Of a stretch of DNA of 64,000 bases, positions 46,166 to 56,740 are shown one piece after another. The stretch's first letter is position 1, and every line of letters starts with the position of its first letter. The position numbers were made by a program, and so were the translations under genes. Below the pieces are notes generated by a model. It was not told the DNA's origin and ran no database searches. It saw only the letters and a program-made list of their open reading frames with translations. This DNA is from Cryptomeria japonica (taxonomy: Eukaryota; Streptophyta; Pinopsida; Cupressales; Cupressaceae), in contig NC_081414.1 in NCBI RefSeq assembly GCF_030272615.1, forward strand, positions 917,049,509 through 917,113,508, read 5' to 3'.

Positions 46166-46402
46166 CATATTAAAAACCAAGAAAAACAAAGAGCAAATCA
46201 AGCCTTTCAGGAAAATTTCATCAATAGTCTTGAGTACCCTTTTATGTCTTTTTTCAAACTCAGCAGTCAAAAACTGAATCAAATTATCAGAGAAAACAAT
46301 TTCAAAACCAACAAAGCATCTTTTGAGGTGGTTATCAACATTTCAACTATATTTAGGAAAGACTTTCATCCAACAAGATTAGGGGAATATCAAACCAAGT
46401 GA
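45908..46402 (+). CDS. Open frame of LAH-type heptads (doubtful gene)
   Basis: A 164-codon open frame with GC start context not evaluated. The first about 95 residues are heptads of type (L/V)-A-(H/N/L)-x-x-x-(I/L), with an interruption QVSFKQSE; the last 70 residues (ENFINSLEYPFMSFFKLSSQ, VVINISTIFRKDFH) are non-repetitive. It lies fully inside the LARD interior. Leu/Val at the first place and Ile/Leu/Phe at the last place would give an amphipathic helix or solenoid. Openness may only reflect the repeat, because blocks 1 and 3 carry stops. Confidence 0.3.
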   Translation: MLVKLPATLFGTSLANLNIILAHQRHILALSAQTVMFIKDILACNSSNQVSFKQSELARRRDNLAHREPFVAHIEHLLAHPVSILAHIKNQEKQRANQAFQENFINSLEYPFMSFFKLSSQKLNQIIRENNFKTNKASFEVVINISTIFRKDFHPTRLGEYQTK

Positions 46403-46636
46403 TCAGGAGTTTATCATCCAACTATCTCAATGACGACAATACCTAGCTAGGTATTCAAGTTAGTCAAATCAAGTTTCCATATCAGGAGACTTGATCCATA
46501 TCATTTGATGTTCTTTATCATAAGGGCCTATCAAAAAAACCCTTTATTCGACTTAGTAAGCTTGAGTATCCAAAATGAAGTATCCATCAAGTCATAAAAG
46601 TTATTTTCCAACATCAAAATAAAGAAATCAGGATAG

Positions 46637-46990
46637 TTAGCGCATAGGAGCAACAACCTAGCGCATCTCAAACATTCAATAGCACATGTGCAACAAAACT
46701 TAGCGCTTTCATCACTCAACCTAGTGCATAATCAAGGTCATACTAGTAAAAATTCAGGTAGTTCTTATCAGCATCATTGTAGCGCATTAAATCATCAACC
46801 TAACACATTCAAGACATCTTATAGCACTTTCATGTCAAACATGAGTGCATAACATATCGAGCAAATTTATTATCAAGCAATCTAAAATAGTGAATTAGAG
46901 AGGCAGCATAGCGCATAGTGAACATTTTGTAGCACTTCAAGAACTTTCTTTAGCGTAGAAAATATTTGTCTTAGTGCATGATCAATATTA
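46637..46990 (+). repeat. 21-bp periodic AGCGCAT array, block 3
   Basis: About thirteen units such as LAHRSNN, LAHLKHS, IAHVQQN, LALSSLN, LVHNQGH, LTHSRHL and IALSCQT, with stops between. The block and its flanks align with block 2 about 0.9 kb upstream, so it is a higher-order copy. Confidence 0.85.
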
Positions 46991-47261
46991 GTGAAAAGCA
47001 GAGAGATAACCAATCACTTTGAGAATTGTTATCAATAGTTTCAAATACCCTTTCAGGTCCTTTAGCAAATCCAACAACAATACTTTAAATCTGATCATCA
47101 GTGAGAAAATTTCCAAATCCAACAACGCAGGAATCACATTGGCTCAGGAACAATAACAGAATAGTCGACAAACACCTATCAAAACTGAAGTCGTTTCTCT
47201 CATCTATTTCAACTCACGACGCATTGTTCCAAACTTTTTTTCACTAGTTTTGGACCATACA
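46991..47261. other. Spacer in LARD interior
   Basis: Aligns weakly with the non-repeat part after block 2 (ATCAATAGT, TACCCTTT), supporting a higher-order duplication. Confidence 0.4.
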
Positions 47262-47500
47262 TGCTAAGCTGCTACTTATTTGCTATCCTTCTCCTCCAAT
47301 GTGCTAGAAACTTTACTCTACATGCTGAAACCCCTTACGCGCTAACTGGAAACTCCAATGCGCTACCCTACTAATCGTATGCACTAAACCCCCAACGTGC
47401 TACTCTATCTACCCCATGCACCCTCTTGTAGACTCTATGTGCTAATTCTTCACACACGCTAACTTAGCTTATAGACGCACTCCAGAAAGATACTCAGAGG
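47262..47500 (-). repeat. 21-bp array, block 4, inverted
   Basis: Here the motif appears as ATGCGCTA and ATGTGCTA, the reverse complement of the other blocks, with spacing of 18-21 bp. On the minus strand it again reads LAHWSFQ, LARKGF. Ten or so units, the most decayed of the four. Confidence 0.7.
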
Positions 47501-48139
47501 CTAACCTACCTACATTTACCCTATGCACTAACTTGTCTATTATTTACACTATGGAATTCAATCTACATGCTAAACCGACAAATTTTAAACCAAAAAATTA
47601 AAAGCGTGATCAAAACATGCAAAATCAATCAAAAACATGGAAAGATTTGGACCACTTATAGGTGGTCCATAGGCGACAGGCCTCCGGTGTCGCCTGACAC
47701 GCTCAAATTGGTGCAAAAAATATGGAATCAACATTTTTGTTAGAGCTCAAACGTCACAATCACAAAGACCCAAGTGTGCAAATGATATTTTTACAATCAC
47801 TTTTTACCTTTTTATAGGGTAAAATCAACAAGGTTAGTGGGGCATGTATTTTCCTCACTTTTTCATTTTTAACCTTATCAACATCATTTTAGGGAGATGA
47901 ATCAATAAAATGCATTCAACATAATCAAAATTTTCAAAATGCAATTAATCAAAAAATGCTCATCAAATCGACAAATTTTTCAAAATCCTTGATTCATCTC
48001 CTAAGGGGGCATCATCAATATCGTTCATCAAATCTGGGGCATCATATCGACATCTCGACAGACAACATCATATTGATCAAATTTTGACAGCATAACTGAC
48101 AATTTTTCTTTGAATTAACATGTCCACACACGTCACTTC
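47501..48139. other. LARD interior, 3' part
   Basis: No ORF. Includes a GC-richer patch with GGTGGTCCATAGGCGACAGG near 47670 and A/T runs. Confidence 0.4.
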
Positions 48140-48153
48140 AAAGAGGGGCAAAA
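48140..48153 (+). promoter_or_regulatory. Polypurine tract of LARD-like element
   Basis: AAAGAGGGGCAAAA directly before the 3' LTR start. Confidence 0.8.
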
Positions 48154-49621
48154 TGTAGACGTATAAATTTGACCACTTTCCTAAGTGAATATTTAAAATT
48201 CACTTTAACCTCATTCCCCTCATTAATTAAATTATATTTAATTAATTTCTCCATATTCATCTATTTTATTAAATGAATTACTCAATTTATTTAATCAAGC
48301 TCACCTAAACTTTTTCTAGCCTTTTAATTAAATAAATCACTTTATTTAATTAATTCCCCTTTCTCCCTTTTTAATTAAATTTACAATTAATTAAATTGAT
48401 CTTTGTAAATAAATAAATCTAAATTGTTTACTTTAATCTCCCACTTGTATTTATGCAAGTTGCATCTATTTGATTGAAATAAAGTAATTTTATTTTAATT
48501 AAATTCCTTTTTCCTCCACTTGCAAAATCCTACATCTCCCACTTGCCTCCTAAACCCCTTCTAAATTCTTCTATTCACTTCCAATTTATCCTAATCCATC
48601 TCCTAAATATTGTCACAATCCTAAGCAAAGAGAAGTCACTTCTAAAAGTCTCCAAAGTCTTTGAAAACCATTAAAGGCTTTATCCATTCAACAAGGTAAC
48701 TTGTTGAGTTCCCCCAAATTTGGAAGGACTCTTACAAATTTGTCCCCAAATTCTTCCCAACCATTAATGGTTAACTCAACCCTCTTGCATGGTTAGAGAC
48801 TTTCTCTCTAACTTAACCCTTATCTAACCCAAGGGTCTCATCAAGCATTCATGGCTTTAACCTTGGTTATCCCTTTAGCCCTTGCACAAGATTTTACCCC
48901 TTGGGTAAAAGCTTTATCCAATGGATAACCCTAACCTAACCTTAACCCTTACCTCTTAAGGTAACCTTCATGTCTTCTCAAGCATTAAATGCTTCTTTCA
49001 TCTCCTCTCAAGCAACCTCTTGTTGACAATTGTCACTATTTCATTGGTGAGAATTGTGAACATGGATTGATTAACTTTCATTCCTGATCCTTGTTAAGAT
49101 TATTCAATCTTGATCATCCATTGCCCTATTTTTCCTATAAATAAAACTCTCATTCTCTCATTTTGATATAGCAGTCTTTGTGCATCAAATTTATAGTCAT
49201 TAACTAAACATTTTAGCCTCTCTTTGATAAATCATCTTAATAGTAGTTAGAAACATTCTAATATCATAACATATCCATGTTAGACTAGTATATCATTGCT
49301 AGTATAATTAGCTAATCTTATCATCATCTTTATGCTAGATTAATCATCATATTTTCAATATCATACATCTTAGAATGCATTCAAGCATAATAATCTAACA
49401 TAATTCATTCTTGGAGTTGTCATTCCTAAGTCACTTTGCTCAGTGATCTAAGAGAAAAGGCATTGACTTTAGGGATCCTATGAGATAGAGAAAAATGGGA
49501 CACCCCTTGGGAAGTTGAGTTATTCAATATAGTTCCTATAACCTACACCAAGAGTCTCATTGGTGTGCGGACCCTTTGAAACTGACTTTCATTCTTATGT
49601 CGCCCTCATTTCCTTCACACA
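48154..49621 (+). repeat. 3' LTR of LARD-like element
   Basis: 1468 bp, starts TGTAGACGTATAAAT and ends CTTCACACA. TATA box at 49136-49143. Confidence 0.9.
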
Positions 49622-49626
49622 GAAGG
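49622..49626. repeat. Target-site duplication, right (GAAGG)
   Basis: Matches 42540-42544. Confidence 0.88.
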
Positions 49627-50580
49627 TAATGGTGCCACTTTTTGAGTGCTTGCACCATTTTATAGAGCTCCAAATCATAGGTTGAATACCTTTTATTAGC
49701 CTCATTCAACTTCTCTGAAAAAAATGCCACTAGATGCCCTTCTTGGCTAAGGATCGCACCTATTTCTTGCTTGCTTGCATCACATTCAACTATAAAGAGT
49801 TGATCAAAGTTAGGAAGCCTCAAGGTGGGAAGTTTTGCAACCTTCCTCTTCAAAATCTGAAATCTTTGGGATGCCTTCAATGTCCATTCAAACCTGCATT
49901 TGATTCCTCCTTTTATAGTGACAAGAATAGGAGGACAAACATGACTAAAACCTTTGATGAACTTTATAAAAAAGAAGCCAATCCATGAAAGCTCCTAACA
50001 TCACCTACTATCTTAGGTGTAGGCAAATTGATAATAGCATCAACCTTTGAAGGATCCATTTTCAAACATTCATTAGAAACCACAAAGCCTAGATAAACCA
50101 ATTCAGTTTTCATGAATTCACACTTCTCTAGATTGATTACCAATTTCTCCTCATGAAGCTTCCTCAAAACTTGATCCAAATGCTTCAAATTTTCTTCCTT
50201 GGACCTGCTAAACACCAAGATGTCATCAAGATAAATAATAACAAATTTTCCAATAAATTCAACCAATACCTTATTCATGAGGTGCATAAAGGTACTTGGT
50301 GCATTTGTGAGCTCAAATGAAATCACCAACCACTCATATAAGCCCTCATTTGTTTTAAAGGTTGTTTTCCACTCATCACCAAGTTTGATTCTGATATGAT
50401 TATAGCCAGATTTCAAATCAATCTTTGAAAAATAGCATGATCCTCCAAGATAGTCCATTAGGTCTTCAATCCTAGGTATAAGAAACCAGTACCTAATTGT
50501 GATCTTGTTGATGGCCCTGGAATCAGTGCACATCCTCCATGCTCCACCTTTTTTTGGTGCCAACATATGGGCTCAAACTT
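49622..50580 (-). pseudogene. Gypsy-2 RT and first half of RNase H
   Basis: RT (50566-49964): [54 protein letters not shown] and the active-site box YLDD in [12 protein letters not shown]. RNase H starts after a frame break near 49960: LFIVECDASKQEIGAILSQE with the first Asp, and RYSTYDLELYKMVQALKKWH with the Glu, then stops at 49622, where the LARD-like element begins. The remaining half is at 42349-42544. ASFL before the break and the intact YLDD suggest a once active chromovirus. Confidence 0.86.
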
Positions 50581-51600
50581 TTCCTAATCAACCCCTTATC
50601 TAGAAGTTCTTGCACTTGTCTTGCTATCTCCTTATTTTGACCGAGAGTCATCTTGTAGGCAACTTTATTAGGCAAGGTTACACCAAGCATTAGATCAATT
50701 TGATGACTGATAACACTGATTGGAGGCAAGTTATCAAGAATTTCTTTGGCCACAACTCCCTTATATCTATCCAACATGGCTTGTACTTCACTAGGAATCT
50801 CCTTCTTTTCACCATTTCACTATTTAGATTCATCCTTTGGTTCCAAAACTAAAGCATAGCCTTGGGTTCCCTCTTGCTTGAGGACTTCTGAAAACTCCTT
50901 TCCACTAAGCAACATGATATTTGGACTAACAATCTTCTCTTCCCCTTGATCAAGAAAAGTATCCATCTTGAATTATCTACCATTCTTGGTAATGATGTAC
51001 ACATTCTTCTCCCCACCATGTTGTGCTTTGACATCATATTTCCAAGGGCGTCCTAACAATAGGTGACAAGCATCCATAGGAAGGCTATCACACAAGATCC
51101 TATCCTTATAACCCCCTATTTCAAAATCCACCCAGGTTTGTTCATCTACTACTACATGATGCCCCTTGTTAAGCCAAAAAACCCTATAAGGACTCACATA
51201 TGGTAACCTTTTCAATTTAAAATTCTCAACCATTTCCAAAGAAACAATATTCTATGTGGATCCAGAATCAACAATTACCCTGCAAACCTTACCATGATAC
51301 TCGTAAGTGGTCTTCAAGAGTGACTTTCTTTGTTGAGGCTCCTTGTGTTGGGGTACGTTCAATAATGTCCTCCTTAGCATGAGACTATCTCTACCCAAGG
51401 TAGGACCTTCATTTCCCATGGGAGAATTGACACTTTGACCATCATCCTCTTGCACAAGTTGGTTCCTTCTTTCTAGTCCATGTGAACTAGAAGCTTTCTC
51501 AAGGCATCTACTCATGGTATGGCCCACTTGGTCGCAATTATAGCACTTGCCAGTAAAAACACCAAGACCTCTCCCTTGACTTCCTTGTCTATTCCAAATG
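50581..51600 (-). pseudogene. Gypsy-2 zinc knuckle, protease and linker
   Basis: The zinc knuckle reads CYNCDQVGHTMSRC (C-x2-C-x4-H-x4-C, all ligands present) near 51547-51506. Protease: VIVDSGST with the catalytic Asp and Ser at about 51270-51252, a stop, NIVSLEMVENF, and the terminal strand MDACHLLLGRPWKYD. A linker with two adjacent stops at 50815-50820 leads into the RT N-terminus ([19 protein letters not shown]), with a frameshift near 50560. Gag knuckle and protease are in one reading direction, as in chromoviruses. Confidence 0.82.
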
Positions 51601-52493
51601 GTCTCCATCCTCCTCTAAAGCCTCCATTCTTATTATTGGATTCTCCATTAGGCTCTTGTTGACTAGAGTCACCATTTTTGTTAGGAGTGTTCCTTCCTCC
51701 ATAGCCACCTCTACCTCTGAAATTTATGCCTCCCCTTCCTTTATTTTTTTCTGTCCTCTCCTCCTTATCTTATATTCCACTCTCAATTCCAATTGAAAAT
51801 ACTTGTGTATAATGTCTAGAGCCAAGATTCTTAACTCATCTTGAATGTTTTGCCTTATCCCATTCAAGTATCTAGCCACCTTCTCTGCCTCATCTTCATG
51901 CTTCCTTGATCTAAGACTTAGTTTGTGGAATTATTCAATATATGCACTCACATCTAACTCTCCATGTCTGATATTTTATAGCTTCTTGTACATCTGTACC
52001 TCATAATCTATTGGTAGGAATTGGCTCTTGATTTTTTTCTTAATACTCTCCCAAGAGGATATCTTCTTCTTCCATTCATTCACCCTTTCTTCTTGCAATA
52101 CTGTCCACCACAACAAGGCATACCCCTTGAGTCAAGACTTTGCCAAACTCACTCTCTTCTCCTCAAGAATTTCTTTGTACTCAAAGTGGTTGTTGAGTGC
52201 TTCTATCCATTCAAGCACCTCTTCTCCATCCATGCTACTACCATAGGTAGGCAAACTCTCTACATTGTCTCTATTTACTAACTTCAAAGCATCCAAGAAT
52301 ATCTTTTGATCAGGTGCCATCTTCTGAGCCTCTTTGGCAATAGCCTCCTACTCCTTATTCTCTTTCTCTTCCTTTGAGTCATCATTCCATGCTTTGTCCT
52401 TTCCTTTGGACTGCCCAATCTCTTTGAGTTTCTCAACAAGAAACTCCTATACCATCTTCTTGATGGCCTCTAGGTTCATTTCCTTAGGAGGCA
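51601..52493 (-). pseudogene. Gypsy-2 gag
   Basis: ATG at 52491-52493 (MPPKEMNLEAIKKMV). Stops lie at 52449, 52349 and about 52132. The gag core is clear: VLEWIEALNNHFEYKEILEE, VSLAKS-stop-LKGYALLWW, WKKKISSWESIKKKIKSQFL, FHKLSLRSRKHEDEAEKVAR. The W-(x)n-F, LKG-A-WW and E..KVA positions match the retrotransposon gag family. Gag would assemble the particle. Confidence 0.8.
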
Positions 52494-52552
52494 TTGTGTC
52501 AACCTCTTCTCCAAATTATGTGTCTAACATACACTACTTCACCCCAAGTATT

Positions 52553-52566
52553 GTCTCTAATACCAA
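52553..52566 (-). promoter_or_regulatory. Primer-binding site of Gypsy-2, tRNA-iMet-like
   Basis: Minus strand reads TTGGTATTAGAGAC, close to the initiator-Met type TGGTATCAGAGC, 3 nt inside the LTR end (CATCA at 52569). Confidence 0.65.
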
Positions 52567-52569
52567 TAT

Positions 52570-52882
52570 GATGCAAAGGGTTTGGTGTTGTTGCACAACT
52601 TGCTTGGTTTCTCTCTTCAAGGGTCTTCACCTGACACCATCCAATGGTCCAATGTCTTTAGCCTTCCCAAGGTTTTATATAATTTCCCTAGATCCTTCCC
52701 AAGGATATCCCCACTTAGGACAACTCACAATTGACAAGGAGTCTTCTACTCCTATTAATTCAACCCCTTCAACCAAGGACACCTAGCAACCTCAAACCCC
52801 TAGAAAATAGGATATTTTGTTCAAATGGTGAAATATGAAATTTGTGGATGAAATATTATGTAAGACATGGAATTTTCACCAA
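52570..52882 (-). repeat. Gypsy-2 5' LTR, inner part
   Basis: From the primer site outward to the Copia-2 insertion. The other part of this LTR should continue after 60455; its outer end was not found, so the extent is open. Confidence 0.5.
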
Positions 52883-52887
52883 CTTAG
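52883..52887. repeat. Target-site duplication of Copia-2 (CTTAG, left)
   Basis: CTTAG precedes TGTTGGCATT and again follows the 3' LTR at 60451-60455. Confidence 0.9.
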
Positions 52888-54386
52888 TGTTGGCATTATA
52901 ACAGACAAAGGGATAATGTTGGCATTCCAATTACAATAAGAGATTGTTGGCATTTCAATAAGGATATTGGGAAGGTTGATGATGATTATGGATATAATTG
53001 ATTAAGGATGCTTACTGCCTTAATATTATTATTTTGTCATTGATGTCAAGAAATTGATTTTTTGATTCAGTATGATGTTGCCATATCTTAAGAAGAATGA
53101 TTTGAAGAGTATAAAGAAGTTGGTAAAAGACACAGAAAGAATGTGATGAATAAGGGGAGAAATAAGTTATTCAATGTGCAACTATTACCGAGTTAGACAA
53201 TGATGAGATCATGATGTTTTAGATTGTTTTTGATATCCTACATACGTTGTTGTTTGTAAGATTAATACTATACTATGTTACCGACCAAAGAACCTAGTCG
53301 GTAAACCCTAAGGAACTTAGTCGGTAAACCCTAAGGTTATCGCTATTGGTTATTGAAGGCGGAATGTCTACCGAGTGAAGTTTAGTATTCACTGAGTTGT
53401 AACTGAGTAATAACAGAATGCATAGAACGAATAAAAGCATTATTTAATGAACGAAGCTGATGAGATGGAACTGATTAAATGATTGGTATGTCGTGCATCA
53501 AGTTTTTTAAAGAATCTATGCCAAAGAAAAATCGGCAAGAAGATCTACAACTCAGATTGAACCGCAATACCCTAGCACAAGTTCCAAGAAATGTATGCAA
53601 GTTCCAAGGCGGGGTAAAACATTTTTAGATTGAAGGATACATTGAACCTAGTCAAGTTTTAAGATCTGATGGCTATGATTGATCATGGGAAATGTGATCA
53701 AGGAGATTAAGCGGTTGACAAAATGTTTATAAATAAGGAACTGTTGATGAACAATATATGCGGACAAGTGTAAGCACATGGATGCTACATAGTATTTACC
53801 GAGCACAAAAGCTTGAAGACCTGTTTGTGAAACAGAGTATAGAGCCCAGCAGAAGGACAAGATAAGTCCTATGACTAGATTGTATTGAGCAAATAATAAT
53901 CTGCTTTAGCATTTTAGATGTGAAGTTGCAGATAGATTTTATTATTGTTATTTTGTAAAGTGACAGAAAATCTCATAACCGAGTGGACTTAACAATCTTA
54001 TTTGTAAATCCTCTAGAAAGGTGGCATTCTAGTTGAGTGTTTGAAATCCTTTGACAAGGTCACTTCTAACAAGGTGAAGATCCTAACAGATCTAAGGGAA
54101 ATCCCTTAACTGGGTCACATCTAGCAATGTGTTTGTAATCTTTAAGAGGATTTTCTTTTAACCGAGCATACTCTAGAAGAGTATATTTCTTAGTGGGTCT
54201 GAAAATCTAGTGTTATATGTTTTGTGATCTTATCTATTTATGAGTTTGCATGCTTTACAGTTTTTCTAATAAGGTTACCGAAGTTGAATCTGTTGTTTTT
54301 ATGGAAGGTTAAGTTTGTATGATTCACCCCCCCTCTCATCTTATTGTCTTGGTATCTGTACTAAACATTTAGTATCAAAACTATCA
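52888..54386 (+). repeat. 5' LTR of Copia-2
   Basis: 1499 bp, TGTTGGCATT to CAAAACTATCA. TATAAATA box at 53728-53735. TGTTGGCATT occurs three times in the first 70 bp. Confidence 0.93.
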
Positions 54387-54388
54387 AT

Positions 54389-54400
54389 CGGTATCAGAGC
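54389..54400 (+). promoter_or_regulatory. Primer-binding site, tRNA-iMet
   Basis: CGGTATCAGAGC, one mismatch to the plant initiator-Met type site, 2 nt after the LTR. Confidence 0.85.
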
Positions 54401-54451
54401 TTTGGACTCCGAGATAAAAAGTTTAAAGGTACTTGAGGCAAAGATCCAAAG

Positions 54452-55330
54452 ATGTATAAGAGGGATGTACCGAAGCTGAACAAGTCAAGTTTCTCTACAT
54501 GGAAGAAAGGATGAAGCTGCACCTATCAAGAGTTGGAGAGTATGTTGTATATTATCTGGAGAATGATTTCATTACACCAAGCACCTATCCATTAACCATG
54601 GAAGAGATAAAGGCAAAGCAAGAACATATCCAAGCAATGATTGAAATAACATCTGCACTAAGCGACTCGGAGTTTAATGATCTAGAAGACTGCAATGATG
54701 CAAAGGCAATGTGGGATAAGCTCATATCTATGTATGGTGGTGATGAACATGTTCAAAGAGAAAAAGTGGATAGTCTAAGAGGACAACTTGAATCTATGAG
54801 GATGAATGAAGGTGAGAACATAAGCCAGTACAGTATAACATTAAAAGAGATTGTCAATCAAATCAAAGGAGCAGGTGGAACTATTGAAGAAAAGGATATA
54901 ACAAGTTGTTAAGAACCCTTCTACCATCTTATGCAATCTGAGTCTCTGCAATCAATGAGTTGAGGTTTGTACCCAATATGCCAGTTTCTTTAGATGCTAC
55001 TATTGGTAAGCTACATGCATTTGAGTTAAGTAATTTTGATAACAGTGGGTCATCGGTAAATAAAGTAGAATCTCCTTTCAGTTCTTTTCATCTTGATGAA
55101 TCTGATGATTACAATGATAGAATGAGTAAGTACATTGAAGGAGATCATAGTGGAGCAAGTGAGAAATTTCGCAAGAACATGGAAAAAGTACACAAGCTGT
55201 ACGAGGAAATCGGGAAACAAGAAGAGTTTGAAGCACTATTAGCTAGAAGGCTACCGAGAGGCAAAGGTAAGTATAAAGGAAATTACCTTTGAAATGTTTC
55301 AATTGTGATAAGATAGGACATATGGCCTCA
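54452..55330 (+). pseudogene. Copia-2 gag
   Basis: ATG at 54452 (MYKRDVPKLNKSSFSTWK) with a one-base deletion near 54500 that moves into the long frame 54499-54912. The UBN2-type gag core follows: FITPSTYPLTMEEIKAKQEH, CNDAKAMWDKLISMYGGDEH, SLRGQLESMRMNEGENISQY. A frameshift at about 54912, a TGA at 54950-54952 and another one-base loss near 55280 lead to the zinc knuckle CFNCDKIGHMASNC (all four ligands). Gag would package the RNA; this one cannot be made whole. Confidence 0.85.
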
Positions 55331-55830
55331 AACTGTCTTGACAGAGAATCTAGTGAAAAGAGAGATTACCGAGATGACAGACAGAAAGATAATCATTACA
55401 GAGGACACCGAGAGTTCAGAAGAAGAGAAAAGAAGACATGCCTAATAGCTAATGAGGAATCTAATGATTATAAATCAGATGAAACTGATACAGAGGAAGT
55501 TGTTTATGTGGCTATCAAAGATGGATCAGATGAAGAAAGGTATGAAGAAAAAGCCCTACTATCTCAAATAAGTAAAAATGATTCTTGGATCATAGATAGT
55601 GGATGCTCACATCACATGACAGGTGATAAACACAAGTTTGTTATATTAGAAGATTATGATGGAGGCTATGTAAGATTTGGTAATGATGCACCATGTCCAG
55701 TAAGAGTTTACTGAATAGAATTTCAGAAAGGAATTGTCAAAGTTCATGACAAGAATGGAAAGTTAGCTGCTACCGGGACACAAACAAAAGGTAACACATT
55801 TCATCTTGACTCAACTTGAAATAAGTGTTT
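55331..55830 (+). pseudogene. Copia-2 aspartic protease
   Basis: An Arg/Glu/Asp-rich linker (YRGHREFRRREKKT, DETDTEEVVYVAIKD) leads to SWIIDSGCSHHMTGDKHKF, the copia protease active site with Asp-Ser-Gly intact. The frame then reads VRFGNDAPCPVRVY, stops at 55712-55714, and resumes with IEFQKGIVKVHDKNGKLAAT. A further TGA at 55817-55819 precedes integrase. Confidence 0.85.
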
Positions 55831-56740
55831 ATATGCAAAGATAGATGATACATGGTTATGGTATAAAAGGTTTTGTCATGTAAATTTTGATAGTCTGATC
55901 AAAATAAGTAAGAAGCACCAAGTAAGAGGTCTACCGAATCTTGAGAAACCTAATAATGCTATGTGTCGAGGATGCCAAATGGGTAAGATGACAAGAGCAA
56001 GCTTTACAAGTAAGTCCTACACTTCGAAGGGAATTTTAGATCTTGTGCACACTTATCGTTGTGGTCCTATGAAAGTTTAGAGTTATTACGGTGATAAATA
56101 TTTCATATTATTTGTGGATGATTACTCAAGGATGATGTCAGTAATGTTTTTAAAAGAAAAATCAGAAACTTTTCAAATGTTTAAATGGTACAAGGCAAGA
56201 GTTGAAAATGAAATAGGAAGACAACTGAAATGTCTTAGATCTGATAGAGGAGAGTTCACCTCTGATGAGTTCAACTTATTCTGCATTGATCATGGTATAA
56301 AAACACAAGTCTCTGCACCGAGAACTCCACAACAAAATGGAGTTGCTGAGAGAAGAAATAGATCTATTGTGGATTGTTCCAGAACCCTGATGATTGAAAA
56401 GAATGTGTCACAAACATTTTGGAGAGAAGCAATAAGCACAACAGTTTACACCCTGAACTGAGTACAACTGAAGAAAGGAACTTTGAAGACACCATATAAA
56501 ATCTGGTATGATAAGAAACCTAATCTAAGTTATTTTAAAATCTTTGGAAGTAGATGTTATGTTCACAAAGATGATAGAAATGGCAAGTTTGATCAGAAAA
56601 GTGAAGAAGGAACATTTCTAGGTTATTCTTCTAGAAGCAAAGCATTTAAATGTCTGATCAAATCATCTAACAAAATAGTAGAAAGTGTAAATGTGAAAAT
56701 TGATGAATTTGCAGAAAGAAATGATGAAGGAAATTCCAAG
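55831..56740 (+). pseudogene. Copia-2 integrase
   Basis: The zinc module reads WYKRFCHVNF then CRGCQMGK: the first His (WHKRFGH type) is Tyr. The first core Asp (usual HSDxCGP) is Tyr in HTYRCGPM; the second (RSDRGEF) and the Glu (PQQNGVAERRN) are kept. Stops: TAG at 56078-56080 and TGA at 56459-56461 in LN-stop-VQL. In Copia-1 that codon is CGA, so this stop arose by CG to TG change. The core would not be catalytic. Confidence 0.85.

Larger units (their letters stand above)
42545..49621 (+). mobile_element. LARD-like non-autonomous LTR retrotransposon
   Basis: Two LTRs (42545-43959 and 48154-49621), GAAGG target duplications, a primer-binding site and a polypurine tract define a complete 7.1-kb plus-strand insertion into the RNase H of Gypsy-2. 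The 4.2-kb interior has no RT, integrase, protease or gag motif in any frame, so it must have moved with enzymes from another element (large retrotransposon derivative). Instead it holds a 21-bp periodic motif array, an A-rich repeat and GC-richer leader-like segments. Confidence 0.88.

Noticed and set aside
52021-52786. Plus-strand ORFs of 72-150 codons
   Set aside because: Antisense to Gypsy-2 gag, whose motifs are clear on the minus strand.
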